From: Helianthus annuus
Lineage: Eukaryota; Streptophyta; Magnoliopsida; Asterales; Asteraceae
Reading direction: 5' to 3'
Length of the DNA: 64,000 nucleotides
Assembly: GCF_002127325.2 (NCBI RefSeq)
Contig: NC_035438.2
Coordinates: 92,313,948 to 92,377,947 of the forward strand
Both the position numbers and the translations under genes were made by a program. Below are positions 21,605 to 32,550 of the stretch, piece by piece (position 1 is the first letter of the stretch; every line of letters starts with the position of its first letter). The notes under the pieces are model-generated. The model made no database searches and was not told the DNA's origin. It saw only the letters and a program-made list of their open reading frames with translations.

Positions 21605-23939
21605 TGTAACGCCCTGTGTTTTGTACTTTCTATTTATAGCTTGTCTTACTCGTGTTGCTAATTTTGGAAGCTTTGTATCATTGTACTCGTTCCTTCTAGT
21701 ACTCGTTGTAACCTCGAGATTTTGATCATGAATGAAAACTTGCATTTCCTTGTTACATACTATACATACACCATAATACGATTAATCATGAGATCATTTG
21801 ATACTTCTTTGTGATACTTACAAACATATGTTGAACTTGTAAATATGTGACATATACTTGTCACTTACAAACATGTTACATACTTGTACATTACACTTTT
21901 TACCTAGTTAAATCATGTTTTATTTCATATTTCACCTTGTTACAAGTTAGGGGAAACATTGTTGCGTATTATTACACAACTTAACTAACAAAATTACTCA
22001 TTATAATGTTTTAAAAAAATAAAAAAATAAAGAAATATGGCAGCCCAAATTCAGCCAAATTCAGCCCCATATAGTTGGGTTTTGTGGGCTAGTTTCAAGG
22101 TGTAACCCCTTCTAAACACTTCCAAAGCCCAACCCATTGAAACCCTAATCCTTCCCCCTATAAATACCACTTATAACCAGCCTCCCTACCACTTTTGCAA
22201 CACTAAAAACTCTCAAAACATCCTCCAAACCGTAGCTGAAAGCAAAGGTTCGAGTAGATTGACACCCCTTCACGAAAATGAGCATAACTCACTCAATTCT
22301 TATCCGATTCACTCGATTCTTTTTCCTACTTGCTTGTATAATCATGGGGTTCGATTCCTAGACTTCTCCTTGGAGAAATCAGACCTGGAAATGCCCCGAA
22401 ATAGTCCATAAACTTTCTGTTTGTTTTTATGTTCATCAAAAACTTGTTTAAACCTATGCAACTTGTGTCCAACACATCTCATACCTATGTCCTAATGCTT
22501 ACAACTTATCCCATGGTTGGTTAAGCTTAAAAACAAGGTTGAGACATTTAAAATCAGAGGATTAAACCTCATAAACTTGGTGTTTTGTCTAGGGTTTTAA
22601 CCCACAAATCATGTCAAACATAGTCTTTGATACATGAGTGATTATGGAACAACTTGGGTTGTCCCAAACATACAATCCTCACGTGATTTGATGATTTATA
22701 TTAGTTAGTTTACTTTACATACTTGTAATGACCTTAGTTCATGACCCTCCTTGGTTGTTTTTACATCAAGTGTAGTGGTGAACATCAAAGGGGTACCTAA
22801 ATGGAAGCCTTGTCTTCCTACCCCATCCATGACACCTATGACTCAACTTGAGGTACCTAAATGAAGGATAAAATCTTCTACCTCTTACTTGAATACTTAA
22901 ACATCCGAATCCAATAATATATATATTCTACAAACTAAATAATGCCTATGTATACTCAAATCTTTGATAATCATCTAAGGACCTAAACCTTGCTATGATT
23001 CTTATGAGTGTTCAACTCATGAAATCATTATAACCCTCGTGGTTACCAAGTGTCATGCAAGTGTTATATGGGAAGATGAGTATTTTGATATAATATTTTA
23101 TAACATTTTCATGTCACTTTAATTCCGAATCTTCCGAATTCCCCAAACTCATACGCTTTGTTTCCTTGTGTAGAGAAACAAGGTGCTCCAACTAGCTAAT
23201 TCAACCACCAACTTGCTCCCGGATTCTCAAGTCACAACTTGTAAACCGTGAGTATACTCGAATTCCCCCTTTTTACTTTTACCACTTTTGGGGTATAACA
23301 TGTTTATCTATCAACTTACACGTGAACTTTTGCTTAAACACATGAATATTCCTATAACATGCTTGTATATGTGATGGCTTGATGCTTTAAACTTGGATTT
23401 ATCTTATGTGTTGAATTTATCATTAACTTCGTATGAGCCAAACCGTGACATATGTAGCGCTATAGGATTAACGACCCGCCCGTAAACTTGAGGTTATGTC
23501 TTGAGCATATTGCGTTTTCTTGGTTTGATATGTTAGACACATGCCATATTTAATGTTTATCTTGAATCATATGCTTGCCATGAGGAATTGTTCACACTTT
23601 TTATCTTATGCTATGTACGTACCAAACTTGTATACTCGCCTTTGCTTTTGCATTGAATTGTATTTTTAAACATGTTACAGGTTGATGATGATGAAATGAA
23701 AACGGATAGCAAAGATGCCTAGATACTCACTTAGACGTTTAGGTTTAAAGTGTTGTATCAATTTTGTTTATGTTATGTTGAACAATGTTGTTATATGCTT
23801 TTCTTGTAATGTTTGACAATTTATTTTGGAAATGAAATTTGGATTATTAAATTATTGTCACAAATAGCGTTATGATGTCTCGAGCAATCTTCACACTTCG
23901 TCTCATCCCGATGTTTCCGCCATTGGTTGGGGTGTGACA
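21605..23939 (+). repeat. 5' LTR of element F (2335 bp)
   Basis: Begins TGTAACGCCCTG, ends GGTTGGGGTGTGACA, and is followed by the primer site. TATA-like box ctataaata at about 22158-22166. The right LTR copy is at 29332-31667. Confidence 0.95.
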
Positions 23940-23942
23940 GAT

Positions 23943-23957
23943 TGGTATCAGAGCCAT
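23943..23957 (+). promoter_or_regulatory. Primer-binding site of element F
   Basis: TGGTATCAGAGCCAT three bases inside the LTR; initiator-Met tRNA type. Confidence 0.92.
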
Positions 23958-24165
23958 AACTATAGGGAATTAGGAAAATTGCCATGCTTTTGCCCTAGTC
24001 TATAGTTTTAGGAACTTTGTCTCTTATTTGTTGTTTAAAACATTTGTACTCTACCTTACATGCTTCCTAGCTACACTTCTTGTTATTAAAAATTATATGC
24101 CTTTCCTAAGGCTAACACGAATACACTTATGCTATTTTATACTCTTGTGACATCAACGAGACAAC

Positions 24166-24405
24166 TTTACCAAAATAGGCGTGAAACCCACAATTTGGTA
24201 AACGACTCTCACTCTACCTTTAATCTATTTTTGCACGAAATTTCACCATTAAGCTAGGAGTGATATCCACAACTTAATGGAAGTTCCATTTCAACTCTAG
24301 TGGACCCTTGTTAAAGTGTCAAAATTTTATTTTGGCCGACAAGTACCAACCACATTTAGGGTACGAAATCGTCAAGTTAGGGGTGAAACCCGCATCTTGT
24401 CGATT
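24166..24405 (+). ncRNA. Three covarying hairpins in the leader RNA of element F
   Basis: Hairpin 1: TTTACCAAA (24166-24174) with TTTGGTAAA (24194-24202). Hairpin 2: CCATTAAG (24246-24253) with CTTAATGG (24273-24280). Hairpin 3: AATCGTCAAG (24367-24376) with CTTGTCGATT (24396-24405, one mismatch). The stems share no sequence, yet each encloses exactly 19 nt of the form nTAGGnGTGAAACCCRCAn, with ATATC in place of AAACC in the second copy. Inside the loop GTG and CAC (CGC in the third) can pair. This is a candidate structured part of the genomic RNA. The role, for instance packaging or dimerisation, is inference only. Confidence 0.6.
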
Positions 24406-24456
24406 AAGTCCCATTCCTTGATTTTTATTCTCGCCAAAGTCCCGAATGTTCCAATC

Positions 24457-24552
24457 ATTTAGAGATGTGTAGTAACCGGAAGGGTAAGATACCGTTAATC
24501 GCTTCTCGACGAGAGTATCTTACTTATAGGCCAAAGCACAATATCTCTAAAT
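24457..24552 (+). ncRNA. Nested long stem structure in the leader of element F
   Basis: Outer arms ATTTAGAGAT (24457-24466) and ATCTCTAAAT (24543-24552), inner arms GTAAGATAC (24484-24492) and GTATCTTAC (24515-24523), innermost TCTC/GAGA around 24504-24514. All arms are perfect complements. It follows directly on the three smaller hairpins. Confidence 0.6.
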
Positions 24553-24928
24553 CGAAAGGACTTTCGACCCACTTTGGAATTGTCGACGTTTCTCTACCCG
24601 AAACATTCCTATGTTTTATTGAGCCTCTCTTTTATGTATCTCAATTTATATGTGATTTTATACTTGAACGTTCATTCATTTCGAAATGTCGTTTTAATCA
24701 TGTCGCACATTATCGCAATCACAAACAATAATAATTCTCATGAACCAACTAAATTTATATTTTCCTATTCGCAACTTATGTGCTATACATGTTGAATGTG
24801 TGTTGGAAACTTATGCTTTATGTGAACTTTACTTGGTACTTGAACATCTACTTGCTTTGCATACACAAACCTTGTTTTCAATTAATGATCAAAGTCTCAT
24901 CCTTTCCCTTCTCTTTCAAATCTTTTAG

Positions 24929-26236
24929 ATGTCTTCTAGTTCATCCAAGAAACTCAAGTCAAAGAAGGGTTCGACCTCCTCCGCCATGTCCCAAAAGGAT
25001 TGTATGAAGTTTATGGCTAAACAATTTGCAAAGGTCCTACCCGACATTGTTAGCAAGATCCAAACCGATTCACCCCATGGTTCGGTCGACTCAAAGGCCG
25101 ACAAACCCAAATCGACCTTCCAATTTAAGCACTTCATGGCTTGTAAACCCTTAGAATTTACCGGCAAGAATGGCGCTACCGCCATGATGAACTGGTTTGA
25201 TGCCATCGAGCTTACCTTCTTGCAAAGTGGTTGCCCTGACGAACTAAGAACCTTGAATGCAACCGGTGTGTTTCGTGAAAAGGCACTTGAGTGGTGGACA
25301 ACTGAGCGTAACAAGAGAGGAAACGAGGTCGCACACGCTATGCCGTGGGACGATCTCAAACAACTTATGAAGGATCACTTTTGTCCCCCTCACGAACTCC
25401 AAAAGTTGGAAAATGAATTCTGGAACCTCACGCAAAAAGGGAGTGACATGGATGGTTTGATTACACGCTTCAAGCAGCTTAGTGTTCTATGCCCTGGTCA
25501 AGTAGAAACCGCCCCCAAAACCGTGGCCAAATTCATTCGTTGTGTTGCACCTTCTTTAACAAACCATCTTGCATCTGCCAACCCTCAAACCATTGAAGAT
25601 GCTTTTCGTATAGCCACCGAACTTAACAACAACTGCGTTCTTCATGGAACCTTTGACAAGGTTTCAACAAAGAATGCACACCAAGCTACTGTTGACTCTT
25701 CTGATGAGCCCAAACCCTCCCAACAGTCCAAGAGGAACCAAGGCAAGAAGCGGAAGGCTTCAAGCCAAAACTGTGCGGTCATCACTCCGCCAAACCCACA
25801 ACCCCTTCAAACCGTGCCTGCTTTTGCCAACAATGAACGCAAGGTTTATACTGGAACGCAACCGAAGTGTGGCAAATGCCAGTATCACCACCCTCCAAAC
25901 GCTCAATGTCGAAAGTGCGACAAGTGTGGCCGAGGTGGGCATACCGCTCCATATTGCCGCTTCCCACCTCATGCCCATCAAAACCAAGCTCCTTTAGCTC
26001 CAACCCAAGTCGCTCCTGTGCGAGCATGCCTATTTGATACTGGTGCCGATAAAAGTTTTGTGTCGTTAGAATTCGAGTCCTTGCTCAAGTGTAAACGCTC
26101 TAAGTTGCCAAAATCTTTCGCTGTCGAAGTTGCTAATGGTAAAACCGTCGCTGTCGATTCCGTTCTCTCCAATTGTTCTTTGATTCTCAACGATCATACG
26201 TTTTCGATCAACCTTATTACCTATGCAAATGGGTAG
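24929..26236 (+). CDS. gag: Gag plus protease start of element F
   Basis: 435 residues beginning [14 protein letters not shown]. Capsid domain at about residues 70-230 ([40 protein letters not shown]). A basic linker follows, then cysteine/histidine motifs [14 protein letters not shown] and [14 protein letters not shown] (about residues 313-345). The aspartic protease motif is [11 protein letters not shown] (about residues 368-378). The frame stops at 26234-26236 within the protease domain, where relatives continue into pol. The next frame starts inside the last codons (26223), shifted by one. An extra base near 26218, compared with relatives in this window, best explains the split. Unlike A and B there is no sign of a gag intron. 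Confidence 0.88.
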   Translation: MSSSSSKKLKSKKGSTSSAMSQKDCMKFMAKQFAKVLPDIVSKIQTDSPHGSVDSKADKPKSTFQFKHFMACKPLEFTGKNGATAMMNWFDAIELTFLQSGCPDELRTLNATGVFREKALEWWTTERNKRGNEVAHAMPWDDLKQLMKDHFCPPHELQKLENEFWNLTQKGSDMDGLITRFKQLSVLCPGQVETAPKTVAKFIRCVAPSLTNHLASANPQTIEDAFRIATELNNNCVLHGTFDKVSTKNAHQATVDSSDEPKPSQQSKRNQGKKRKASSQNCAVITPPNPQPLQTVPAFANNERKVYTGTQPKCGKCQYHHPPNAQCRKCDKCGRGGHTAPYCRFPPHAHQNQAPLAPTQVAPVRACLFDTGADKSFVSLEFESLLKCKRSKLPKSFAVEVANGKTVAVDSVLSNCSLILNDHTFSINLITYANG

Positions 26237-29200
26237 CTTTGACATCATAGTAGGCATGGACTGGCTTAGGCGAGTTCGTGCTGAAGTTGTTTGTTCTGAA
26301 AAGTTTATCCGCCTCCCTCTTCCAAACGGTGATTCTCTACACGTCTATGGTGAAAAGCCTTCTCAAGGCCTTAAGCTTATGTCGTGTATCAAAGCAAACA
26401 AATGCTTACGCAAGGGTACCCTCGCCTTTCTCGCCCACATTGTGGAAAAGAAGGACAAAGGCCCAAGCATAAGCGACGTTCCTGTTGTACGCGACTTTCC
26501 GGATGTTTTTCCCGACGATCTTCCTGGTCCGCCTCCTGCTCGTTCTGTCGATTTTCGCATCGACTTAGTGCCTGGCGCTACGCCTGTCGCTAAGTCCCCC
26601 TATCGTTTAGCACCCTCTGAGATGCAAGAGCTCTCGAGTCAACTTCAAGAGCTTCTTGACAAAGGCTTTATACGCCCTAGCACTTCTCCTTGGGGCGCTC
26701 CCGTTTTGTTTGTCAAAAAGAAAGATGGATCGTTTCGTATGTGTATTGACTATCGTGAGCTCAACAAGCTTACTATCAAAAACCGATACCCTCTTCCTCG
26801 CATTGATGACCTCTTCGACCAATTGCAAGGCGCGACCTGCTTTTCAAAGATCGATCTTCGTTCTGGGTATCATCAACTTCGAGTACTCGAAGAAGATGTA
26901 CCTAAAACCGCTTTCCGTACACGTTATGGTCATTACGAGTTCGTGGTCATGCCCTTTGGTTTGACCAACGCACTTGCGGTCTTCATGGATCTAATGAACC
27001 GCGTGTGCAAAGCATACTTGGACCGTTTTGTGATCGTCTTCATCGACGATATTCTCATCTACTCTAAGACGCAAGAAGAGCATAAGCGACACTTGCACCT
27101 TATCCTTGAACTCCTTCGTACTGAACGTCTATACGCCAAATTCTCCAAGTGTTTATTTTGGCTAAAAGAGGTTCAATTCCTGGGTCATACTGTCAACGAA
27201 CTTGGAATTCACGTTGACCCCACTAAAATCGAAGCTGTGAAAAATTGGATCGCACCTAAATCTCCGTCTGAAGTTCGCTCGTTTCTTGGTCTTGCTGGTT
27301 ACTATCGTCGTTTCATCTCCAACTTTTCAAAAATCGCTGTTCCTTTGACCTCCTTGACTCAAAAAGAGAGACCTTTTGTCTGGGGTCCCGAACAAGAGGA
27401 TTCTTTTCAAACGCTCAAGGACATGCTTTGCAATGCTCCTATCCTAACGCTTCCTGATGGTAACGATGATTTTGTCGTGTATTGCGACGCTTCAAACCTT
27501 GGCCTTGGTTGCGTCCTTATGCAACGTGACAAGGTTATCGCTTACGCATCGAGACAACTCAAAATTCATGAGAAAAACTATACTACCCACGACCTTGAAC
27601 TTGGTGCAGTCGTTTTTGCATTGAAGATTTGGCGACACTACCTCTATGGTACTAAATGTGTGGTCTTCACCGACCATAAGAGCCTTCAACACATCTTCAA
27701 CCAAAAAGAACTGAATATGCGTCAACGTCGTTGGGTGGAATTGTTAAACGACTACGATTGCGAAATCAAATACCACCCAGGTAAAGCGAATGTAGTAGCC
27801 GACGCTCTTAGTCGCGAAACTCATGTCAAAAGTATTCGTTGTTTCCAACTCGTCCACGATCTTCAAAATCGTATACGCAACGCTCAGTATACATCCGTTA
27901 ATGAGGGTAACCTCTACAACGAGATGCAATGTGGAGCTGAAAATAGTCTCGTGTCCAAATCTGATGGCATTTTATACTATCTCAATCGTATCTGGATTCC
28001 CGACCGTGATGATCTTCGCAAATTCCTGATGAAGGAGGCCCATAACACGAAGTATTCTATTCACCCTGGTGCCGACAAGATGTACCATGATATGTGTACA
28101 TCCTATTGGTGGCCTGGAATGAAGAAGGATATAGCCACTTTCGTCTCAAAATGTCTCACATGTTCCAAAGTGAAAGCTGAACATCAACGTCCCTCTGGCT
28201 TACTCAAACAACCCAGGATTCCTATCTGGAAATGGGAGAGCATTGCCATGGATTTTATCACTAAGCTTCCTCGCACTACTGCTGGTCATGACAGCATTTG
28301 GGTAGTCGTTGACCGATTGACCAAATCAGCTCACTTCCTCCCCATTCGTGAAGACTTCAAAGTCGAGAAATTGGCTAAGGTCTACATGAAGGAAATCATC
28401 TGTCGTCATGGGACGCCCATTGATATCATTTCTGACCGTGATGCTCGTTTTACGTCTCGTCTTTGGGAAACTTTTCAATCTGCTATGGGTACTAAGCTTA
28501 ACCTTAGCACCGCCTTCCATCCTCAGACTGACGGTCAAACCGAGCGTACTATCCAAACCTTAGAGGATATGCTTCGCTCATGCGTAATAGATTTTGGTGG
28601 CAACTGGGATTCATACTTGCCCTTGGCTGAATTCTCGTACAATAATAGCTATCACACGAGTATCCAAATGGCTCCTTTCGAAGCATTGTATGGTCGCAAG
28701 TGCCGTTCGCCTATTTCTTGGCACGAGATTGGTCAAGCCCAAATCACCGGTCCCGAGCTTATACAAGAGGCTACGGACAAGATTTTACAGGTTCGAGACA
28801 ACTTATTGAAAGCCAGGAACCGACAAAAGAGTTACGCTGACAAAGGACGCAAACCTATGGAATTCGAGACAGGTGACAACGTGCTTCTCAAGGTATCCCC
28901 TTGGAAAGGCGTGGTTCGATTTGGCAAGAAAGGGAAACTCGCACCTCGCTACGTTGGTCCTTTCAAGATTCTCGAAAGGATTGGCAAGGTTGCGTATAGA
29001 CTGGACCTGCCTGAAGGACTCAGCAATGTACACCCTGTCTTCCATGTGTCCAACTTAAAGAAATGCCTAGCTGACGAAGGACTCCACGTTCCTCTCGAAG
29101 ACTTGCAAGTCAACGAAACACTTCACTTTGTAGAAAAACCGGTCGAAATCATGGACCAAGGAACCAAGCAATTGAGGCGCAGTCGAATTCCTATTGTCAA

Positions 29201-29297
29201 AGTTCGATGGGAAGGAAAACGTGGCGCTGAATTTACTTGGGAGCTCGAAAGCGAAATGAAATCGAAATATCCTCATCTTTTCCCTGAGTCTTCCTAA
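26223..29297 (+). CDS. pol: Pol of element F: RT, RNase H, integrase, chromodomain-like tail
   Basis: 1024 residues, open throughout. Order: protease C-terminal part ([12 protein letters not shown]), reverse transcriptase at about 100-330 with the catalytic [10 protein letters not shown] at about 272-281, RNase H at about 390-510 (VVYCDAS, TDHKSL), integrase zinc domain at about 615-655 ([18 protein letters not shown] ... [11 protein letters not shown]), integrase core at about 680-800 ([15 protein letters not shown]), GPY/F-type region near 930 ([14 protein letters not shown]) and a chromodomain-like end ([16 protein letters not shown], to about 1020). RT before integrase is the Ty3/gypsy order, and the tail is typical of Tekay/Del-type chromoviruses. 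It lacks its own translation link to gag because of the frame split. One oddity is TNALAVFMD where B has TNAPAVFMD. Confidence 0.92.
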   Translation: MQMGSFDIIVGMDWLRRVRAEVVCSEKFIRLPLPNGDSLHVYGEKPSQGLKLMSCIKANKCLRKGTLAFLAHIVEKKDKGPSISDVPVVRDFPDVFPDDLPGPPPARSVDFRIDLVPGATPVAKSPYRLAPSEMQELSSQLQELLDKGFIRPSTSPWGAPVLFVKKKDGSFRMCIDYRELNKLTIKNRYPLPRIDDLFDQLQGATCFSKIDLRSGYHQLRVLEEDVPKTAFRTRYGHYEFVVMPFGLTNALAVFMDLMNRVCKAYLDRFVIVFIDDILIYSKTQEEHKRHLHLILELLRTERLYAKFSKCLFWLKEVQFLGHTVNELGIHVDPTKIEAVKNWIAPKSPSEVRSFLGLAGYYRRFISNFSKIAVPLTSLTQKERPFVWGPEQEDSFQTLKDMLCNAPILTLPDGNDDFVVYCDASNLGLGCVLMQRDKVIAYASRQLKIHEKNYTTHDLELGAVVFALKIWRHYLYGTKCVVFTDHKSLQHIFNQKELNMRQRRWVELLNDYDCEIKYHPGKANVVADALSRETHVKSIRCFQLVHDLQNRIRNAQYTSVNEGNLYNEMQCGAENSLVSKSDGILYYLNRIWIPDRDDLRKFLMKEAHNTKYSIHPGADKMYHDMCTSYWWPGMKKDIATFVSKCLTCSKVKAEHQRPSGLLKQPRIPIWKWESIAMDFITKLPRTTAGHDSIWVVVDRLTKSAHFLPIREDFKVEKLAKVYMKEIICRHGTPIDIISDRDARFTSRLWETFQSAMGTKLNLSTAFHPQTDGQTERTIQTLEDMLRSCVIDFGGNWDSYLPLAEFSYNNSYHTSIQMAPFEALYGRKCRSPISWHEIGQAQITGPELIQEATDKILQVRDNLLKARNRQKSYADKGRKPMEFETGDNVLLKVSPWKGVVRFGKKGKLAPRYVGPFKILERIGKVAYRLDLPEGLSNVHPVFHVSNLKKCLADEGLHVPLEDLQVNETLHFVEKPVEIMDQGTKQLRRSRIPIVKVRWEGKRGAEFTWELESEMKSKYPHLFPESS

Positions 29298-29316
29298 ATT
29301 TCGGGACGAAATTTCC

Positions 29317-29331
29317 TAAAGGAGGGGAGAC
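29317..29331 (+). promoter_or_regulatory. Polypurine tract of element F
   Basis: taaaggaggggagac directly before the right LTR start at 29332. Confidence 0.85.
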
Positions 29332-31667
29332 TGTAACGCCCTGTGTTTTGTACTTTCTATTTATAGCTTGTCTTACTCGTGTTGCTAATTTTGGAAGCTT
29401 TGTATCATTGTACTCGTTCCTTCTAGTACTCGTTGTAACCTCGAGATTTTGATCATGAATGAAAACTTGCATTTCCTTGTTACATACTATACATACACCA
29501 TAATACGATTAATCATGAGATCATTTGATACTTCTTTGTGATACTTACAAACATATGTTGAACTTGTAAATATGTGACATATACTTGTCACTTACAAACA
29601 TGTTACATACTTGTACATTACACTTTTTACCTAGTTAAATCATGTTTTATTTCATATTTCACCTTGTTACAAGTTAGGGGAAACATTGTTGCGTATTATT
29701 ACACAACTTAACTAACAAAATTACTCATTATAATGTTTTAAAAAAAATAAAAAAATAAAGAAATATGGCAGCCCAAATTCAGCCAAATTCAGCCCCATAT
29801 AGTTGGGTTTTGTGGGCTAGTTTCAAGGTGTAACCCCTTCTAAACACTTCCAAAGCCCAACCCATTGAAACCCTAATCCTTCCCCCTATAAATACCACTT
29901 ATAACCAGCCTCCCTACCACTTTTGCAACACTAAAAACTCTCAAAACATCCTCCAAACCGTAGCTGAAAGCAAAGGTTCGAGTAGATTGACACCCCTTCA
30001 CGAAAATGAGCATAACTCACTCAATTCTTATCCGATTCACTCGATTCTTTTTCCTACTTGCTTGTATAATCATGGGGTTCGATTCCTAGACTTCTCCTTG
30101 GAGAAATCAGACCTGGAAATGCCCCGAAATAGTCCATAAACTTTCTGTTTGTTTTTATGTTCATCAAAAACTTGTTTAAACCTATGCAACTTGTGTCCAA
30201 CACATCTCATACCTATGTCCTAATGCTTACAACTTATCCCATGGTTGGTTAAGCTTAAAAACAAGGTTGAGACATTTAAAATCAGAGGATTAAACCTCAT
30301 AAACTTGGTGTTTTGTCTAGGGTTTTAACCCACAAATCATGTCAAACATAGTCTTTGATACATGAGTGATTATGGAACAACTTGGGTTGTCCCAAACATA
30401 CAATCCTCACGTGATTTGATGATTTATATTAGTTAGTTTACTTTACATACTTGTAATGACCTTAGTTCATGACCCTCCTTGGTTGTTTTTACATCAAGTG
30501 TAGTGGTGAACATCAAAGGGGTACCTAAATGGAAGCCTTGTCTTCCTACCCCATCCATGACACCTATGACTCAACTTGAGGTACCTAAATGAAGGATAAA
30601 ATCTTCTACCTCTTACTTGAATACTTAAACATCCGAATCCAATAATATATATATTCTACAAACTAAATAATGCCTATGTATACTCAAATCTTTGATAATC
30701 ATCTAAGGACCTAAACCTTGCTATGATTCTTATGAGTGTTCAACTCATGAAATCATTATAACCCTCGTGGTTACCAAGTGTCATGCAAGTGTTATATGGG
30801 AAGATGAGTATTTTGATATAATATTTTATAACATTTTCATGTCACTTTAATTCCGAATCTTCCGAATTCCCCAAACTCATACGCTTTGTTTCCTTGTGTA
30901 GAGAAACAAGGTGCTCCAACTAGCTAATTCAACCACCAACTTGCTCCCGGATTCTCAAGTCACAACTTGTAAACCGTGAGTATACTCGAATTCCCCCTTT
31001 TTACTTTTACCACTTTTGGGGTATAACATGTTTATCTATCAACTTACACGTGAACTTTTGCTTAAACACATGAATATTCCTATAACATGCTTGTATATGT
31101 GATGGCTTGATGCTTTAAACTTGGATTTATCTTATGTGTTGAATTTATCATTAACTTCGTATGAGCCAAACCGTGACATATGTAGCGCTATAGGATTAAC
31201 GACCCGCCCGTAAACTTGAGGTTATGTCTTGAGCATATTGCGTTTTCTTGGTTTGATATGTTAGACACATGCCATATTTAATGTTTATCTTGAATCATAT
31301 GCTTGCCATGAGGAATTGTTCACACTTTTTATCTTATGCTATGTACGTACCAAACTTGTATACTCGCCTTTGCTTTTGCATTGAATTGTATTTTTAAACA
31401 TGTTACAGGTTGATGATGATGAAATGAAAACGGATAGCAAAGATGCCTAGATACTCACTTAGACGTTTAGGTTTAAAGTGTTGTATCAATTTTGTTTATG
31501 TTATGTTGAACAATGTTGTTATATGCTTTTCTTGTAATGTTTGACAATTTATTTTGGAAATGAAATTTGGATTATTAAATTATTGTCACAAATAGCGTTA
31601 TGATGTCTCGAGCAATCTTCACACTTCGTCTCATCCCGATGTTTCCGCCATTGGTTGGGGTGTGACA
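29332..31667 (+). repeat. 3' LTR of element F (2336 bp)
   Basis: Essentially identical to 21605-23939; followed by the TSD ttgag at 31668-31672. Confidence 0.95.
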
Positions 31668-31672
31668 TTGAG

Positions 31673-32106
31673 GGTAACGTCGCCTTCAAAAGAGGGGCCT
31701 ACTACAATAACTAAGATAATCTCTTAAACAAGTGCAAAAGTGCGAAAATAATCAAAGGTTATACTAATACACGAGTCGGATCCAAGTGATTCATCTTGTC
31801 TATCTGTTTTTATTTTATTTTTAATTTTTTCAGCATTTAGTTAGTTTTTATTTTCTTAGTTTAAAAACATTTTCTAACTTTTTGATTTGATTAGACGTTG
31901 AGGATAAACCGGTATTAAAAGCTCTTGTGTCCTTGGACGACCTCGGTATCTTACCAACACTATACTACGTCCACGATGGGTGCACTTGCCCATATGTGTG
32001 TTTAGTGTTAGTAAATATCGTGTTTTATAAATTTAAAACTTGGCTAAAGGTGTAAAAAAAAGGGTTTAATTATACATTAAAAATATATTACACTACACAC
32101 GCATCA
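31673..32106 (+). repeat. Right (3') LTR of element E, second segment
   Basis: Continues the LTR broken at 21604, matches 16026-16458, and ends ACACACGCATCA. Followed by the TSD acccc (32107-32111). Confidence 0.92.
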
Positions 32107-32111
32107 ACCCC

Positions 32112-32537
32112 GCTACACTAATTAGTGATTTGTGTGTTGTACAGCGAATAACTCGACGTCAATTGAGAAATTGAACGTCGTTTGAACAGCAGAAATCGAA
32201 TGCCAATGTCTGCTATTTATATACGAAATTTGGCAGGCTTACGGACCGTAAGCCATATCCCTTACGGTCCGTAAGGGAAGCACTCTATTTATAGGCTGCC
32301 TAGGTTCGGGACTAGCCTTGCTGACTTGATGATTTTTACCAATAAGAATTTAAACAACGTTTTATATTGATAATCGTTAGCTAGGGTTTACCCCCTTTGA
32401 GTTTTAGGGGCCCTGATCCTGATTCCGATTGTTCTGGAAATTTTAGGGTTTATGCAGAATCACTTGGGTGTCTCAATTAGGGTTTCCTTATTGGATAATT
32501 ATCATATTAAATATTAATTTTAGTGAGAGTTGTTACA
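32112..32537 (-). repeat. Left (3') LTR of element D, second segment
   Basis: Matches 53016-53440 and ends TTGTTACA. Includes the two ACGG-n-CCGT interrupted palindromes at 32237-32279. Confidence 0.92.
32237..32279. repeat. Pair of 9-bp-arm interrupted palindromes in LTR D
   Basis: GGCTTACGG-A-CCGTAAGCC followed by CCCTTACGG-T-CCGTAAGGG. Same pair in the right LTR at 53139-53181. Confidence 0.85.
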
Positions 32538-32550
32538 TCCTCCCCACCTT
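32538..32550 (-). promoter_or_regulatory. Polypurine tract of element D
   Basis: The minus strand reads AAGGTGGGGAGGA directly before the LTR start TGTAACAAC. It fixes D's orientation. Confidence 0.8.

Larger units (their letters stand above)
23958..24928 (+). other. Leader of element F with clustered stem-loops
   Basis: No coding region that I trust, although short chance frames exist. From 24166 to 24552 it contains three hairpins with a shared 19-nt loop framework and one larger nested stem structure, listed separately. The remainder shows nothing I recognise. Confidence 0.75.
21605..31667 (+). mobile_element. Element F: very young Ty3/gypsy chromovirus-like retrotransposon
   Basis: LTRs of 2335 and 2336 bp (TGTAACGCCC...GGTGTGACA), with a 5-bp TSD ttgag. 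Reading the LTRs side by side I found only one length difference in an A-run (about 22010 versus 29745) and no substitution. It has a tRNA-iMet primer site, a 1-kb structured leader, gag-protease and pol frames, and a polypurine tract. gag-protease and pol are out of frame with each other by what looks like a single-base insertion. All other parts look complete, so it inserted very recently and was mobilised from, or became, a nearly intact copy. Confidence 0.93.
14762..32106 (+). mobile_element. Element E: non-autonomous LTR retrotransposon with tRNA-Asp primer site
   Basis: LTRs of about 1.7 kb (TGATG...CATCA) flanked by acccc. The internal region is 3.9 kb (16459-20340). It has two small decayed ORFs, a tRNA-Asp-type primer site and a terminal polypurine tract, but no protease, polymerase or integrase. 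The tRNA-Asp site and the AAGTGTGGGGG-type tract resemble the Athila/Tat branch of Ty3/gypsy; that assignment is by family style only. About 21 differences between LTRs (by eye, 1.2%). Its right LTR is split by element F. Repeated CACGG-GG-CCGTG words run through LTR and internal region. Confidence 0.88.
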
